Shown one piece after another: positions 22,167 through 36,600 of a stretch of 64,000 nt of DNA. The notes beneath the pieces are model-generated. The model did not search any database and was not told where the DNA came from. It saw only the letters and a list, made by a program, of their open reading frames with translations. Positions within the stretch are counted from its first letter, which is position 1; each line of letters opens with the position of its first letter. The translations under genes and the position numbers were made by a program. The stretch is from Syncephalastrum monosporum B8922 (lineage: Eukaryota; Mucoromycota; Mucoromycetes; Mucorales; Syncephalastraceae), in assembly GCA_000697355.1 (NCBI GenBank), contig JNEN01001259.1:124001-188000 (forward strand). Direction: 5' to 3'.

Positions 22167-23345
22167 GTTATCAAAGTTGTTGGTATCAGATGAGAAAAGT
22201 AAAAGAGAGGAAAGTGGGATGATGTGACTTGGGCGGGTAAGGGAGAAGAGAATTTAAATGTCGAACCCAAAAGGCTGGATGGAGAGAGGAAGGGCAAGGA
22301 AAGGGCCGATGGTGACGAAGAAAGGAAGGAAAGAGAGAGAAAGAAGGAGAGAGAGAGAGGAAACAAGTGGGGTATCTGCCGCTTCTCCTACTTAAGATGT
22401 ACAGTACCCAGACGTCACGAACGGATGCCAAACTCACCTTATCTTGTTTGGCTCCGTTTCCCATTCTCTTTTTTCTTTACCACTCGCTTTAAAAAAGGAA
22501 TATTTTCTGCATGACGTTGAGCTCTTTTGAATGGTTACTTTTTTGCCCAGCCACTCGAAAAATATAATTGCTCACGCTCACGCCCAATTCCCCAACCGTT
22601 CTACAATTTCCCCTTTTTTTTGCTCTGTTCTTTGTCAACAACCACGCGTGCGTATCACTCGTGGATACGTGTCTGGTCCGAATCGCCCTTCAGGCTTCGT
22701 TTGCCTTTTAAAGGTAGGTCCGGCTGGGGTCCAGCGGTCACATGCGCTGGCAACAAAAAAGCAAGGGCCAGTTTTATCAAAATGGCGCGCGCCGCCTTCA
22801 GGTACCGCTCATTGGTGAACCATTGAGTAACGTTGGATGTGGGAAGAAGCAGAGAACTATGGCACATATTCTATGATTGGTTGCAGGTTTTCATCTCAAA
22901 GGAACCCAAAATTTATAAGGTTGGAAGGCAGTTGAGAGTTAAGTTCACTGCTTGTCACCATTGGTCGGTGTCTTTAAAGAATTGGACAAGAGAGAGAGGC
23001 CGTGAGCGCGATTCTGATTCCGCTTCGTGCGGGTGCACGCTAATCTTTTTTTTTTCTCTTCACTTTTTCAAGCAATGATATCACGTCATTTTATGCGCGG
23101 GCTGGCTAGAAAGGATCGCAGAAAAAAAAATTGGATGTCCCTGCTCGGGCGATCCTAATCAGCCAATGTTAGGGTAATAAACGGGAAGCCCCGCTGCTAA
23201 AGAACTTTCTATGCCAGTTTTGACAACGAACGCGCGCGCGTTAAACTGAAGCCAAGTCCATCTCTTGTCCCCTCATGAAAGAGGTGACACAATTCTGTGA
23301 GAAAAAAAAAAAAGAAAACCAACACCGCTTTGCTGGCCCTGCTTT
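22167..23345. other. Intergenic region between ECL1-like and RBBP4-like genes
   Basis: About 1.2 kb. The first ~350 bases form a long GA/CT-rich tract (CT-rich on the minus strand), consistent with a promoter and 5' leader for the ECL1-like gene. Short frames at 22527-22867 overlap each other on both strands and show no motif. Near 23230 there is a CG-alternating stretch (CGCGCGCG). No gene supported. Confidence 0.45.
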
Positions 23346-25698
<2,353 letters not shown>

Positions 25699-25713
25699 TT
25701 ATTGCTCGGTTTT

Positions 25714-28700
25714 CTAATACTGAATCAACTCCCAGCTCGTATGGCTCCCGCCACCTCGTTTGAACAGCTGCCATGTGTTCCAATAATGAAGGTCTAGCTT
25801 GAGGGACGACACGCCTGTGATGCTTTTGCTGGATATGTATTTGACCCGGACATAGCCCTCGTGACTTTTGCCTGCCCGTGCTTGGACGGCACGGGCGAAA
25901 CTGTCTAGGTCGGGTGTTGGCTGCCCATCAACCTGCACGATCCAGATATTCGGCTTCAGAGATGCCTGTGCGGGCGAGCCGAACAACGCGCTCGAGACAA
26001 AAACGCCTTGGGGTACCGACGTGCGTATCTGTTCCCGCGCACCCATATGCGCGTCTTGGATCACCAGACCTTGCCAACCCACCAGCCGCGTCGTCTCCTG
26101 CCCATCAAAAGCAGTGGCAGGCACGTCACACTTCATTTCTTGTCCATCGCGTAACAAGGCCTAAGTTATTTGAAAATGAGAAAGGAGATATCTATGGCTT
26201 CCACGCACGTACCATATGGAGCACTTGTTCGTCATAGAAACGGGTCAGGTCCGTCAGACGCGTGATTAGTTGCCCGTTCACCTCGAGAATAATATCACCG
26301 ACGCGCAGGATTTCCCCACTCGGACTCGAAACGTCCGTGATGCCTACCACATAGACCAGTTGATCGAGCTTATCCAGCCAACGGGGTGGGACTCCCAGTA
26401 GTCGTGCACTGGCTTGTTGCATGGTTCTGCACTCGACATGGATCCCCATCACGACAGGTGGCTGCTGTGCTGACGTATTCTTTTTCACTAGAAGGCTCAG
26501 GGTAGGCTTCATGTATATGCTGGGGAGGCCTCCCGAAACTGTGATGGGCACTCCGCGGGTGGATTCTGTGCCGAACGTACACCAGTAAGCAAGGACATGA
26601 CCCTCGCCGTCGCAGAAAAGGCCACCTTGGCCATCCGGCACTTGATTGCTGCCTCCATTGAGCTGATAGGCTTCCACATTGATCGCCCGATAGCGGGCAG
26701 GAGTGCACTCTTTTGTGCGCAGCACCGAAAGCGCAGGGAGTGTGATCTCTTGCACCACGGCCTCGTTGTCTCCTACAGATTAAAGTCAGGACACACCCGG
26801 ATGTCTTGTCTTTCATTACCTCCTAATCCCACATAGTGTGCCTTGTCGCCTGGTGAAGGCTCTGTGTCGCTCATTACGGCATAGGGCTGCTCTGTCATGC
26901 CTGCATGGATGAGCTCCCGTGGATCAAACGATAAGACGGCAAAGTTGGCGTGGGGATGGAGGAATACGATCTGCGCTGGTATGGTCAAGGCCCGTCGGAA
27001 AGTGAGTCGGATCGAAGCGATACCGACTGGCACCGTGTCTCGGTCGCACACCACAAGGGGCGGATCGAGGGACACGACGAAGCCTGTGCCATACGAATGC
27101 GAGTTTTGCATACCATCCATCACGTGAGGTGGGTTGCAGTCAACAGCCACGAGTGTACTTTTCAGATCGTCTAGAGATCTGGCCGGAAAGCTTTTGATAA
27201 CTCCGTGTGATCCAGTACAGTGTGCTGTTAATATTTCTGGCTGCTCTGGTTTTGCGAGATCGTGATAGTGCCATACACCTGAAGCGTCTATATAGGAACT
27301 ATAAATATGCCATAAACACATTGCTAGATTGTCGCTTACTGTCCATGATAGCCTCTCTAAATGCGTGCCACCGATGATCGGCATGGATAATCATAATGCG
27401 CTCCTTCTTTGGCTGGTCGAGCGAATAAAAACGAATGGGTACGCGTGCGCCTGCTGGAATACTTTGCGCGATGCGTTTGAAGTCGTCTAGGTGACGCACA
27501 GGCTGATGATTGAGAGCGGTGAGGACAGATCGCCGGACGCAGTAGCCCGTACCCAGAATATAGCCGGCCGCAGCGATGTAAACGCCTGGGTCCTTGAGCG
27601 AAATACCATAGCTCCTTGCGATTTGATACGATAGATCATGCACGATACCCCCTCCAAACTCAACAAGCCGCCCCGGCGTAATCGAATGCAGGTCCTGTAC
27701 AGGTAACACGACCTCGGTCGGCTCACCTGCACGCAAGAGCTGCAGCCGTACAGGGCGTCCCACAGAACCATCCAAGAGGTCAGCCAGCGCATCAAAGTCG
27801 TAGATCTGTCCGCGGTCGCCTCCAAGCACAATGTCACCGGGCTCGAGCACGCCGTCAGCCGGCCCCCCGGCCAAAATGGTGTGCACGACGAGAAGGCCGC
27901 TGTGCTGGTTGTTTTGCCGCAACTCTTTTTCGAGTGAGGGATCGAGACCGAGCTGGATAAGCTCATGGTAGGAACGGTGTTCAAAGTCGACCTGCAGTGT
28001 GCCACGCGGTGGGGGCGAGCGAATGGCGCCGTACAACGTGAGCTGGTGCTGGATATGACGGAGGGCATGCATGATGCGGTGCAGCGGTAGATAAAAGCTG
28101 GATGCGACTTGGGCCGCCGAAGCGCCACCGGCATTCAGGGCAATGGCTCGCCCCGATAAGTCCAGCACAGGGCTACCGCTCGAGCCAGCGCTGGTGCCCG
28201 AGGCGGCTTGCAGGTAAAATGTGTTGAAATCGTTGTAGGCGCCCTCGCCGTAATTGGGCGCGTGCCGGTCGAGTCGTGCGAGAGTGCCGGAGAGGATACT
28301 CATCTTTTCGCCCGCATCCGCCCTTGTATACGAGTGTGAGCTTTTTTCTTTGTTCCTGCTACTGTATGGGACTTTACCCGATCACGCGAATTTCTCGTCC
28401 AATCACTGCGCCTTCAGGGTAGAGCTCTATGCCAGGAATATCCATGAAACGGATATGGTCAGGATTGTATTGCAGAAATCCAAAGTCGTGAATGGGATCC
28501 CGGTAAATAGGCTTCAGCTCAATTTCCTCATTGTTGGATAGGATAGCTTGGTACTTGGTCGGTGCGACAGAGACAACATGACGGTTCGAAAGGACGAGAC
28601 CACGCTCTGCGTCAACGACAAAGCCCGTGGCGGTATATGAGCCCGGGATTTCGGTGTCAAAGGCGCGGGCCCGAGCAGCCTTGATTGAGAAGATGCTTTT

Positions 28701-28874
28701 TGTACATTTTTCTACCGTCGTCTCCCAATCATTCGTTGTGGGGATACTACTGCTACTCTTTTCTATCGACGACCGGTGCCGCGTGCGTGCTCTATGGCGG
28801 ACGTTGCTTTCTTGTGTAAAGACTGTCGATAGTGGGTCCTGTGCTGCATGAAGTGCATCGGTTGTCTTGGTCAT
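25714..28874 (-). CDS. NMA111: Pro-apoptotic nuclear serine protease Nma111 (HtrA family)
   Basis: Yeast Nma111 is a nuclear HtrA protease that cleaves the IAP Bir1 and promotes cell death. Exons (minus): 28378-28874, 27340-28322, 26820-27287, 26213-26772, 25714-26160; 984 residues, close to the yeast protein. The tandem layout of two trypsin-like and several PDZ domains is visible. The first protease domain has SNRHVV (His99), DPIHDFGFLQ (Asp130) and GTSAGSSGSPV (Ser214), so the triad is intact. GPADGVLEPGDIVL is PDZ1, and HYHDLAKPEQPE begins the second, degenerate protease half (FVVSLDPPLVVCDRD). PDZ-like ends with LRVGDIILEVNGQLI and IWIVQVDGQPTPDLDSF. A basic run RHRARTRHR near residue 27 may be a nuclear signal. 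It sits only 157 bases upstream of the RBBP4-like start on the same strand. Confidence 0.95.
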
Positions 28875-29199
28875 TGTATAATCAAGGAAAGCAGGTTAAA
28901 AAATAACAATAAAAAGAGCAAGAGTACTCGGGCGATGGTAGTGCGATGATGGTTAATATCCCGGTTCATCATCCCCTAGAGCGGATGCATTCTCGATGGC
29001 ATTCTTTGTTTTTCAGGAACAATAAGCCATATATATACACAAAGAAAGAATCATAAAAAAGGAAAAGAGTGGAAAGGGATGAAATGAAGGGCATTAAAAT
29101 ATACATAAAACAAAGGTACGTGAATGAAAATGAAGGAAAAAGGATGTTGAGTGGGACTCATGGCTATGTGTGGAGGAGGGATGTAAATGATTGACTTGT
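28875..29199. other. Intergenic region, NMA111 promoter and HDAC 3' end
   Basis: 325 AT-rich bases between two minus-strand genes. They should hold the NMA111 promoter on the left and the HDAC 3' untranslated region on the right. No further gene or repeat seen. Confidence 0.4.
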
Positions 29200-32100
29200 C
29201 TAGTAGGCCGCAGCAGGACCCTTGACGGGTCCTATCGGACGGCGCGGTTTGGTGGAGAGAGAGTGGGGAGCACGCCATTCGGGCGGGAGGAGGAAGCGGA
29301 AATCGGGTGCCAATGTCTCGTCCGGGAAATTCCAGTACTGCTTTTGGATCTCGACAACGCTCCGCATACTATCGACCGCCCCAGCATTCGGTTTATTGCT
29401 GCTCACGGACCCTTCGATCTGAATCGGAGGCGCCACGCTTTCCGGCAAGAGCTGGGCGACACTGGCGCTGGCTGACAAGGCGAGCGGCGTGAGCTCATAA
29501 CCACCTAACCATTGAGTTAGTTTTTTTTTACCGAATATAACAAAAAAAAACAATGGAAAATTAAAAAAACAAATATCTACCTTCGAGACTAAGTACGAGA
29601 CGGCCTTCGCACATTTCTTCCGCAAGTTGACGGGTAAGTTTCGTCATCAAAGCGTAGCCACGCGGTGAGACTTGATATCCGCCGATCTGGTTCAAGGTGA
29701 GTTACCAGCGTTACTTATTTTCCTTAATAACGTACCGCGGGTGCGTGACCTTCCGCAGCGTCAAATCCCGCAGAAACAAAGACCTGATTCAAAGTGAAAA
29801 AAAAAAAATGATGATGCTGAAGGTTAGGGAGTCTCACTCTCAGGGAGAAAAAGGAACCAGCCAATTTTACCATGTCTGGGGCAAACTGGCGCGCAATTGG
29901 TAGAACAATGTGATGAAACGCCGCAAGGAATTCCGTGTCGCCCATAGGCCCTGTAAAAAGAAAAAAGAAATATACACATATAAAAAAGAAATGTTTAGCC
30001 GGTCGACCCAAGAAAGCTATGATCTAGAAACGTACTTGGCTTTTCTTTGCTCTCTGTAAAGGGTATATTGACATTATAACCGAGGCCAGCGCTGCGGCCG
30101 CATTCGTTGGGTGCGCCGCTGAATGGGTAAAAGTGACCAGATTCCCATCGATGGAGTGATATGTAGAGTACGTTCGGGGTGTCGTAGAAGATCTTTTGTG
30201 TACCATTACCATGGCTAATATGCGTGTGTTAACGTCGAATTCCCTTTCGTTCTATCCAGTGAACCTACTGTATATCCCTGACAAAACGTGTTAGTTTGAC
30301 TTTTTGACACGTGCCGAGCGCTCTCTCCCTCTGCCTTGTCTTCGTTTATTTTGTGTTTTTTCCCTTACCAATCAATCACCAACGCCTTTCTGATTTTGTC
30401 AGGGTATTTTTCCATGGCGGACAGAACAGCCACCGCGACATTGTTGAAATAACAGAATCCCATTGCGGCATCGTCTTCAGCGTGATGACCTAACGAGTAA
30501 AAATTAAAGGAAGGTCAGTCTATGCGTTCCATGTAATCTTGTGTCACCAAATAGAGATGTACCCGGTGGACGAACTTGAGGAAAAAAAAATAGTAAGTAT
30601 ATGGTCCATGTCTGTGATCCAGCTAAGACTCACTGGCAGCAAAACCATTATGGAGTTTGCCCTGGACGATCTGATCGACAAGTTCGCAGAGAGCACCCGA
30701 CGAGATGCGTGCTGAAAGGTTGGTGTGAACCGGATGGTATGGCGTATCGACGGCTGTAAAAAGGGGCCCCAAGTCGTTGAGCATCATCCTGAGACTTGGA
30801 CGAAGAGTACGTACCAATACCGAGCTCACCACACGTCATCTCAAACTGCAAATCATCCGGTACTTTCTTGCCTGATATCCCACTCGCTGCTGCAGCTGCG
30901 TTCGAGTAACGCCGCTGTTTGTGGGCGATTTGCTTCTGATCTGCCTTTTTGACTTCACACCCCTCCACGCCGTGCGTGCGTCGGGCAATGATCGAGTTCT
31001 CTTGCGGCGAAAGGATCGAGGGCTGCTGGCGTTCCGGGGTGGACGGCTGCGACATTAGTCGGCCCGCCCAAGTAGGCAGTGTAGCACGAGATTGTAAATC
31101 GGTCATCAGGTCGTCTTTCGTCTTCTTGAGCGTCTCAGGGTCGATGGAGCTGTAGTTCAGGATATGCGACCCTCGGTGGGCATGCAGGAGCTCCTCCAAC
31201 GTCGACTCACGTGCCTGGACTCGGGCAAAGTAGCGTAGCAGCCTAGGAGTTCAAACAAAAACGATGAGCAACGTAGAAGAAATAGAACGAACACACGGAA
31301 AAGGGCGAGTGATGGTCCTTGGGCGATATAAAGACAGCGTACCGTTCACTATGAAGCGCCTCGAGAATGGCGCCGATGCGCTCTGGATGCTCTGGATGGG
31401 TTTTGCGATAATGACACGGACAGTTGTGGCGGAGCATACGCGGGTCTTGGACCAAGCCGGTGTGATGCCTCATGGCTGTGGCTGCCTGGGAGTGGTAGAA
31501 AGTCCGATAGTCCTCCCATGAGGCGTTACTTTCCTTGCCTTTTGGACCAAACTTGCAGCGGGCGGTCAATTGGCGGATGGACGAAGGGCTGACCCAGTCC
31601 GCGTGTTCGGGTGCCCAGCCTTCGTAATGGACAAAGAGGGAAGAAGGACTGTTTTCTGTGCTGCTGGGGCTGCTGCTGGGGCTGCTGGTAGCCTGGGTCG
31701 GCTCGACCGTCACAATGCGTGCGCAATACCAATCATGGCCTTCGTCGGTAAACTTGAGCGCCTCTACCCGGTTACCAATATGAAAAGACGGCGGGCCAGT
31801 AGGAGGCGGTGTAGGTGTCTGACTGTACCCGTTATTGGTCTTCTTGGCGGCTTTGGCGGCCGTGCCTAGCATGGATACAAAACAAAAAAGAGAAAATACA
31901 GATGATGAGGATGGGAAACGACAAGGACAAACGATGGGGTTACACACCGTTCGTCGTTACGGATGAACGAGTACGCCGTTTCCGTGATGCAGCTGGCGAA
32001 GGCGAATGCGAGCCATTTTCTTGTTCTTCAGCGGGGTGCAGGTGATTGTCTTGCGACGCTTGTTTGCGTTTGCGCAGCACGGGCGGCGAGGCTGGCGGTT

Positions 32101-32315
32101 CAGAGGGATGCGAATCAGAGGATGTGGGAGGGTTCAGCTTGGCAGTACGGACCGGCTGACGACGAGCGATAGGACGAGAGGTAGGAGGAGGCTTGCGGGT
32201 AGAGCGACGCGCGGGATCTTGTGGTATTTGGGAGTCAGGATGCTTTGTTGTACGGAAAGATACAGGGTGAGCAAGATCTGCTTTAAAGAAGGTGATATCT
32301 TCCTCTGCTTACCAT
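29200..32315 (-). CDS. Class IIa-type histone deacetylase with N-terminal Tudor/chromo-barrel-like domain
   Basis: Zn-dependent lysine deacetylase. Exons (minus): 32313-32315, 31948-32242, 31343-31865, 30815-31242, 30634-30753, 30563-30574, 30369-30489, 30269-30277, 30036-30214, 29871-29950, 29736-29783, 29581-29686, 29200-29504; 742 residues. Residues 1-125 are basic and disordered ([21 protein letters not shown]). Residues about 128-205 resemble a Tudor-knot or chromo barrel: [41 protein letters not shown]. The catalytic domain opens [19 protein letters not shown], with [20 protein letters not shown], [54 protein letters not shown] and LEGGYELTP. Both active-site His, the Zn-binding Asp/His residues and the catalytic Tyr are present; vertebrate class IIa enzymes have His at that last position. 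The C-tail matches NANAVRSMEKV-type class IIa ends ([19 protein letters not shown]). The start is inferred: the exon ends exactly with ATG. An upstream in-frame Met at 32561 is an alternative. Confidence 0.9.
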
Positions 32316-33630
32316 TGAATTCAGAAATAGCAACCAGGGTCTGAAGGAAAGGATAAAAAGACAAGGCAAAGAAAACAAAAGCGGATTAAAAATTTGTATC
32401 TGCTTTTGATGACGAGAGAGTGAAAGACAAGACGTCTCTGAAAGGTGAAAGGGGGGGAGAAGAAAAAAATCCGTCCGTCCATCCTTTTGAAGGTCAGCAC
32501 GAAAATTGCGTCCTCGCTGGCTTGTGCCCCCCCCATCAGAAACGGCTTCCTTATTATTCATCTCGTTCTACTGTATTTCCTCCTATGTTCTGACCTGTGA
32601 CGGGTCCTTTATTAGCAGTGTTCTATAGCTGTAGTCATTCACAGGAAGAGCGTCTACTCGGAAAGGACTCTGTATTTTTCTTTTGTTGTTTTCATTGTAA
32701 TTCATGAATTTTTTTTTTTCGTCGATAGATTTCCACTTACCGCCAACACATCGACCACCCCCATGGCTTTATGCTCTCCATGCATCCTTCCAAAGGATAA
32801 TCAAGACATCTACATGAAATGATGATATATTATACCATTTTGTATTCTCAACTATTCGGTGAATTAGACTGACAACATACACACAGACAATATCGTGTTT
32901 TTTCGCTCTTTCGTCTTTTTGCCGTGCAAGTTTACAGGGATGTCACAGAGATGTTATCTAGAAAGCCCCCAGCTAGCTTTGTCTCCCTCTATGATGAGAT
33001 CGAGGTGAAAACGGTTGGTTATCGTTTGTGCAAGCTGCAGAATACAAAATTAGGCAAAGTTTTTTTCAGCGCTCATTGTTGTTTCGGGCAAATGCTTTCT
33101 ACTGGTCATAGAAAACGGGAACCCATTCATGGCAAAGCGGTTTTAAATAAAGCAAGAGATAAAGCGTTTTGAAAGCGAAATATATCGATAGGTGTGATAG
33201 CGACAGCCATGGTCGAGACACATGGGACATGACACAAATAGCTATGTTTGAAACAAAGTAGTGAAGTATAAAGCACCTCACGGGACAAAAGCAGCAAGAA
33301 GAAAAAAAAGATCATGTAAAGTATCCTAAAACATTGATTGAATCATTTTAATGGATATTTGCACCAAGAAAGTAGGGTGATAGGCACACATACATCTACA
33401 TATCATGATAAATGCATTTAGGAATAGGCAACTTAATACAGTAATGCAACGAGAGATGGGATGACCGGAGCTTGCGTCATCGGGAGAAAGGGTCTCTCAC
33501 ATAATAGGACGAGTTGAGATTTTGGTACTGCGTTGCGCTCAAAAACCCGCGGCATTGATCACATTGCCCGCCCAGACGCCTTCCTCAACCCTTCCGCTTC
33601 TGTATATTTTTCCTTTCTCCTCTTGCGACA
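32316..33630. other. Intergenic region between divergent HDAC and ADP1-like genes
   Basis: About 1.3 kb between divergently transcribed genes, so it holds two promoters. A frame on the minus strand at 32283-32561 runs into the HDAC start and could be part of its leader. AT-rich sequence with T-runs fills the centre. The CT-rich stretch just before 33631 is typical of a 5' leader. No other gene supported. Confidence 0.45.
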
Positions 33631-36600
33631 ATGAGGGAGTCTTTACACTCTCTGTTGTTCTATCTCCTCTTCTTCGTGGGCTGGAGCGGCCTAGCGCGAG
33701 CCGTGGACCTCCCCGGCTACTCGACCTCGCTAGTGTTGCCCTCTTATCACGCTTTAAAGAACGATTCCGATTGCCCACCATGTTTTAACTGCATGCTTCC
33801 AGGCTTTGAATGTCTCCATTTCGCAAACTGCAGCGAGTACAATGGCAAATGCAACTGCCCGCCCGGCTTTGGCGGCGACGACTGCAAGCAGCCCTGTAAG
33901 TTCCCGAACACGAAACAGAGGAAGCGAAGAAATAGACGAGAAGAAACACGTCAACTCCTCCTCTCTTTACGCCTCTAATAACGTACATTCTTATTCTTCT
34001 TCGCCGATAGTGTGTGGTGCGCTTGCAGACGGAGGAAGCAGAAACCCGCGTGAGAATAACCACTGCGATTGCCCTGACGGGTGGGAAGGCATCAATTGCA
34101 ATGGTATGATTATAACCATGATTGTTGTTGTTTTTTTGCCATGCTTACGCCATCCGTTCTATTCTTTTCATTTGGATCTCCTCACTCAGTCTGCACCCAA
34201 GACTCCGTCTGCAACTCACTTGTTCCAACTGGCATGAACGGCACTTGTTACCGCGGTGGTCTAACCGTGTTTGAGAATCACCAAATGTGCAATGTAACCA
34301 GTACGTGTATATCGATGTTTGCCATGTTTCGTATCTTGACTCTTCGTCGCATTAAACTTCACTCAGACCGCAAGATCCTGGAGCAACTGAAGGACCAGAT
34401 ACCGCAGGTCACGTTCTCATGCAATCAGCGCCAAGAGTCGTGTGATTTCCAATGTGCGTATCTCATATTTTTCTGCGCTTGGCGATTAACTCCATGACTT
34501 ACCTTACATAGTCTGGGTCGACGAAATCGAATCTTTCTACTGCCACTTGGAAGAATGCGAGTTCGATCAAGGTAACAACCTGAGATTAATAGTACGCAGG
34601 TCCATTGACGGAGTTCCCTTATTTAGAGTACGATTATGACAGCAACCGAACAGACTACAAGTGCAAGACTATCGATTGTCGTTGCATCAAGGACGAGATG
34701 CTGTGTGGCAAGGATGGATCGATCGGTAGGAAGGACAAAATCGAGGGAAAGACAATCTATATCCTTACTTATGTCTATTCATAAGACTTGACGGACTTGC
34801 TTAAGGACGAGATCAAAGGCCCAGCCTCGTTCAAATGCACAGACTCCAACTGCGCTTTTTCCGAGCGGGCAATGGATGAACTCATCTCTGCCGTGTTTGG
34901 CGATGACTCGATCTTTTTATCTTGTAATTCGGGAGAGTGTCTGCATTACACCATGGTGCCAGGTTTCAAGGTAAGAAGACGGCATCATGGGTAACGTCGT
35001 ATGCTGAATATATATGTGAGTCAATAGCGTCCTGAGCGTCCGATCAACTGGATCATGATCGTCAGCGGCATCGCCGGTGTCGCTGTGTTCCTCGTTGTCG
35101 CCGGTACGGTGGTCTCCTATTTGGCACGCAAATCGGACGGTGCAGGCTCGTATATCCAACTAGCGGACGACGAGGCCGGCAAACTCATGGCAGAGCACAC
35201 GCCCACCAGCCTCATTTTCGAAAATATAAAATATGATGTTGGCAAATTACCGATCCTGAAGGGGGTAACAGGTATGGTCAAACCGGGCGAAGTTCTGGCC
35301 ATCATGGGTACATCTGGCTCGGGTAAGACGACCTTGTTGGATATCCTGGCCAACCGCACCAAGACGGGTACCAAGTCAGGCGATGTTTACGTCAACGGCC
35401 ATAAATTGTCGGCTTCCGAGTACAAACGCCTGATCGGCTATGTCGATCAAGAAGATATGATGATCCCCACCCTCACCGTCTACGAGACAATTCTCTATTC
35501 TGCCTTGTTGCGTCTCCCTCGTTCGATGAGCACGGCAGCCAAGAAGTTCAGAGTCATGGAGGTCATGCAAGAACTCGGTATTGAGTCCATCAAGGACTCC
35601 AGAATCGGCCAGGCAGATGACCGCTCGATCAGTGGTGGTGAGCGCCGCCGCGTCGCGATTGCCTGCGAGCTCGTCACCTCCCCCTCGATACTCTTCCTGG
35701 ATGAGCCGACGAGTGGCCTGGACTCGTACAATGCCTACAACGTCGTGGAATCCCTGGTGACACTCGCGCGCGACTACAACCGTACCATTGTCTTTACCAT
35801 CCATCAGCCCCGCTCCAACATTGTCACGCTTTTTGACCAGCTCGTCCTTTTGTCCAGGGGATATACCGTCTACTCGGGCCCACAACAGCGCATCCAATCC
35901 TACTTTAAGAGTATCGGCTACCCCTGTCCTCTGGGGTTCAACATTGCCGATTACCTCATAGATCTCACAATGCAGCCTATCGAGCCACGCCAGGCATCGG
36001 AAGCCGGCCATGCCGACCCCTTTGCGCGAGCCTCGGCGCTCTCTCAAACACCCAACAGCAGCACCGTCTTTGACGCCAGCCCACACTACAATGACGAATT
36101 AGAAAACACGAGCGAGCAGTGGGCCTCAGAGCTCGGTGCGCGCCAAGAACGCCTGCGACAGGAACGGATAAAGAAGCAGCAGCAGCAGCAACCAGGCGCC
36201 GCGCCCGACGTGGTCGTAGATGGCGAGAGCGGCGCACAGTCTGCCGAAAGCGCCAATGAAGGCGATTCGGTTATGACACATCTGAGGAAGCTGGTAACCG
36301 CTTTTGAGAACAGCGTCGTTGCGATGGCTGTCCAGGATGAGGTCGAGCGCGTGCTTGCAGCCGCGTAAGTAGTATACCTCGTTATCGATCGCAGGAGCTG
36401 ATCCTTTCTGCTCTTCACTTCTATAGGTCTGGAGCACCCGATGCTGACGGCGAAGGCACCACATCTGCAAAACCTGTCAGTACGCATGAGCGCCCTGGAT
36501 TTCTCTCCCAGTTCCGCATCCTGGCCGATCGCACGTTCAAGAATCTTTATCGGAATCCAATGCTTATGTTTGCTCATTATACCATTGCCGTTGTGCTGGC

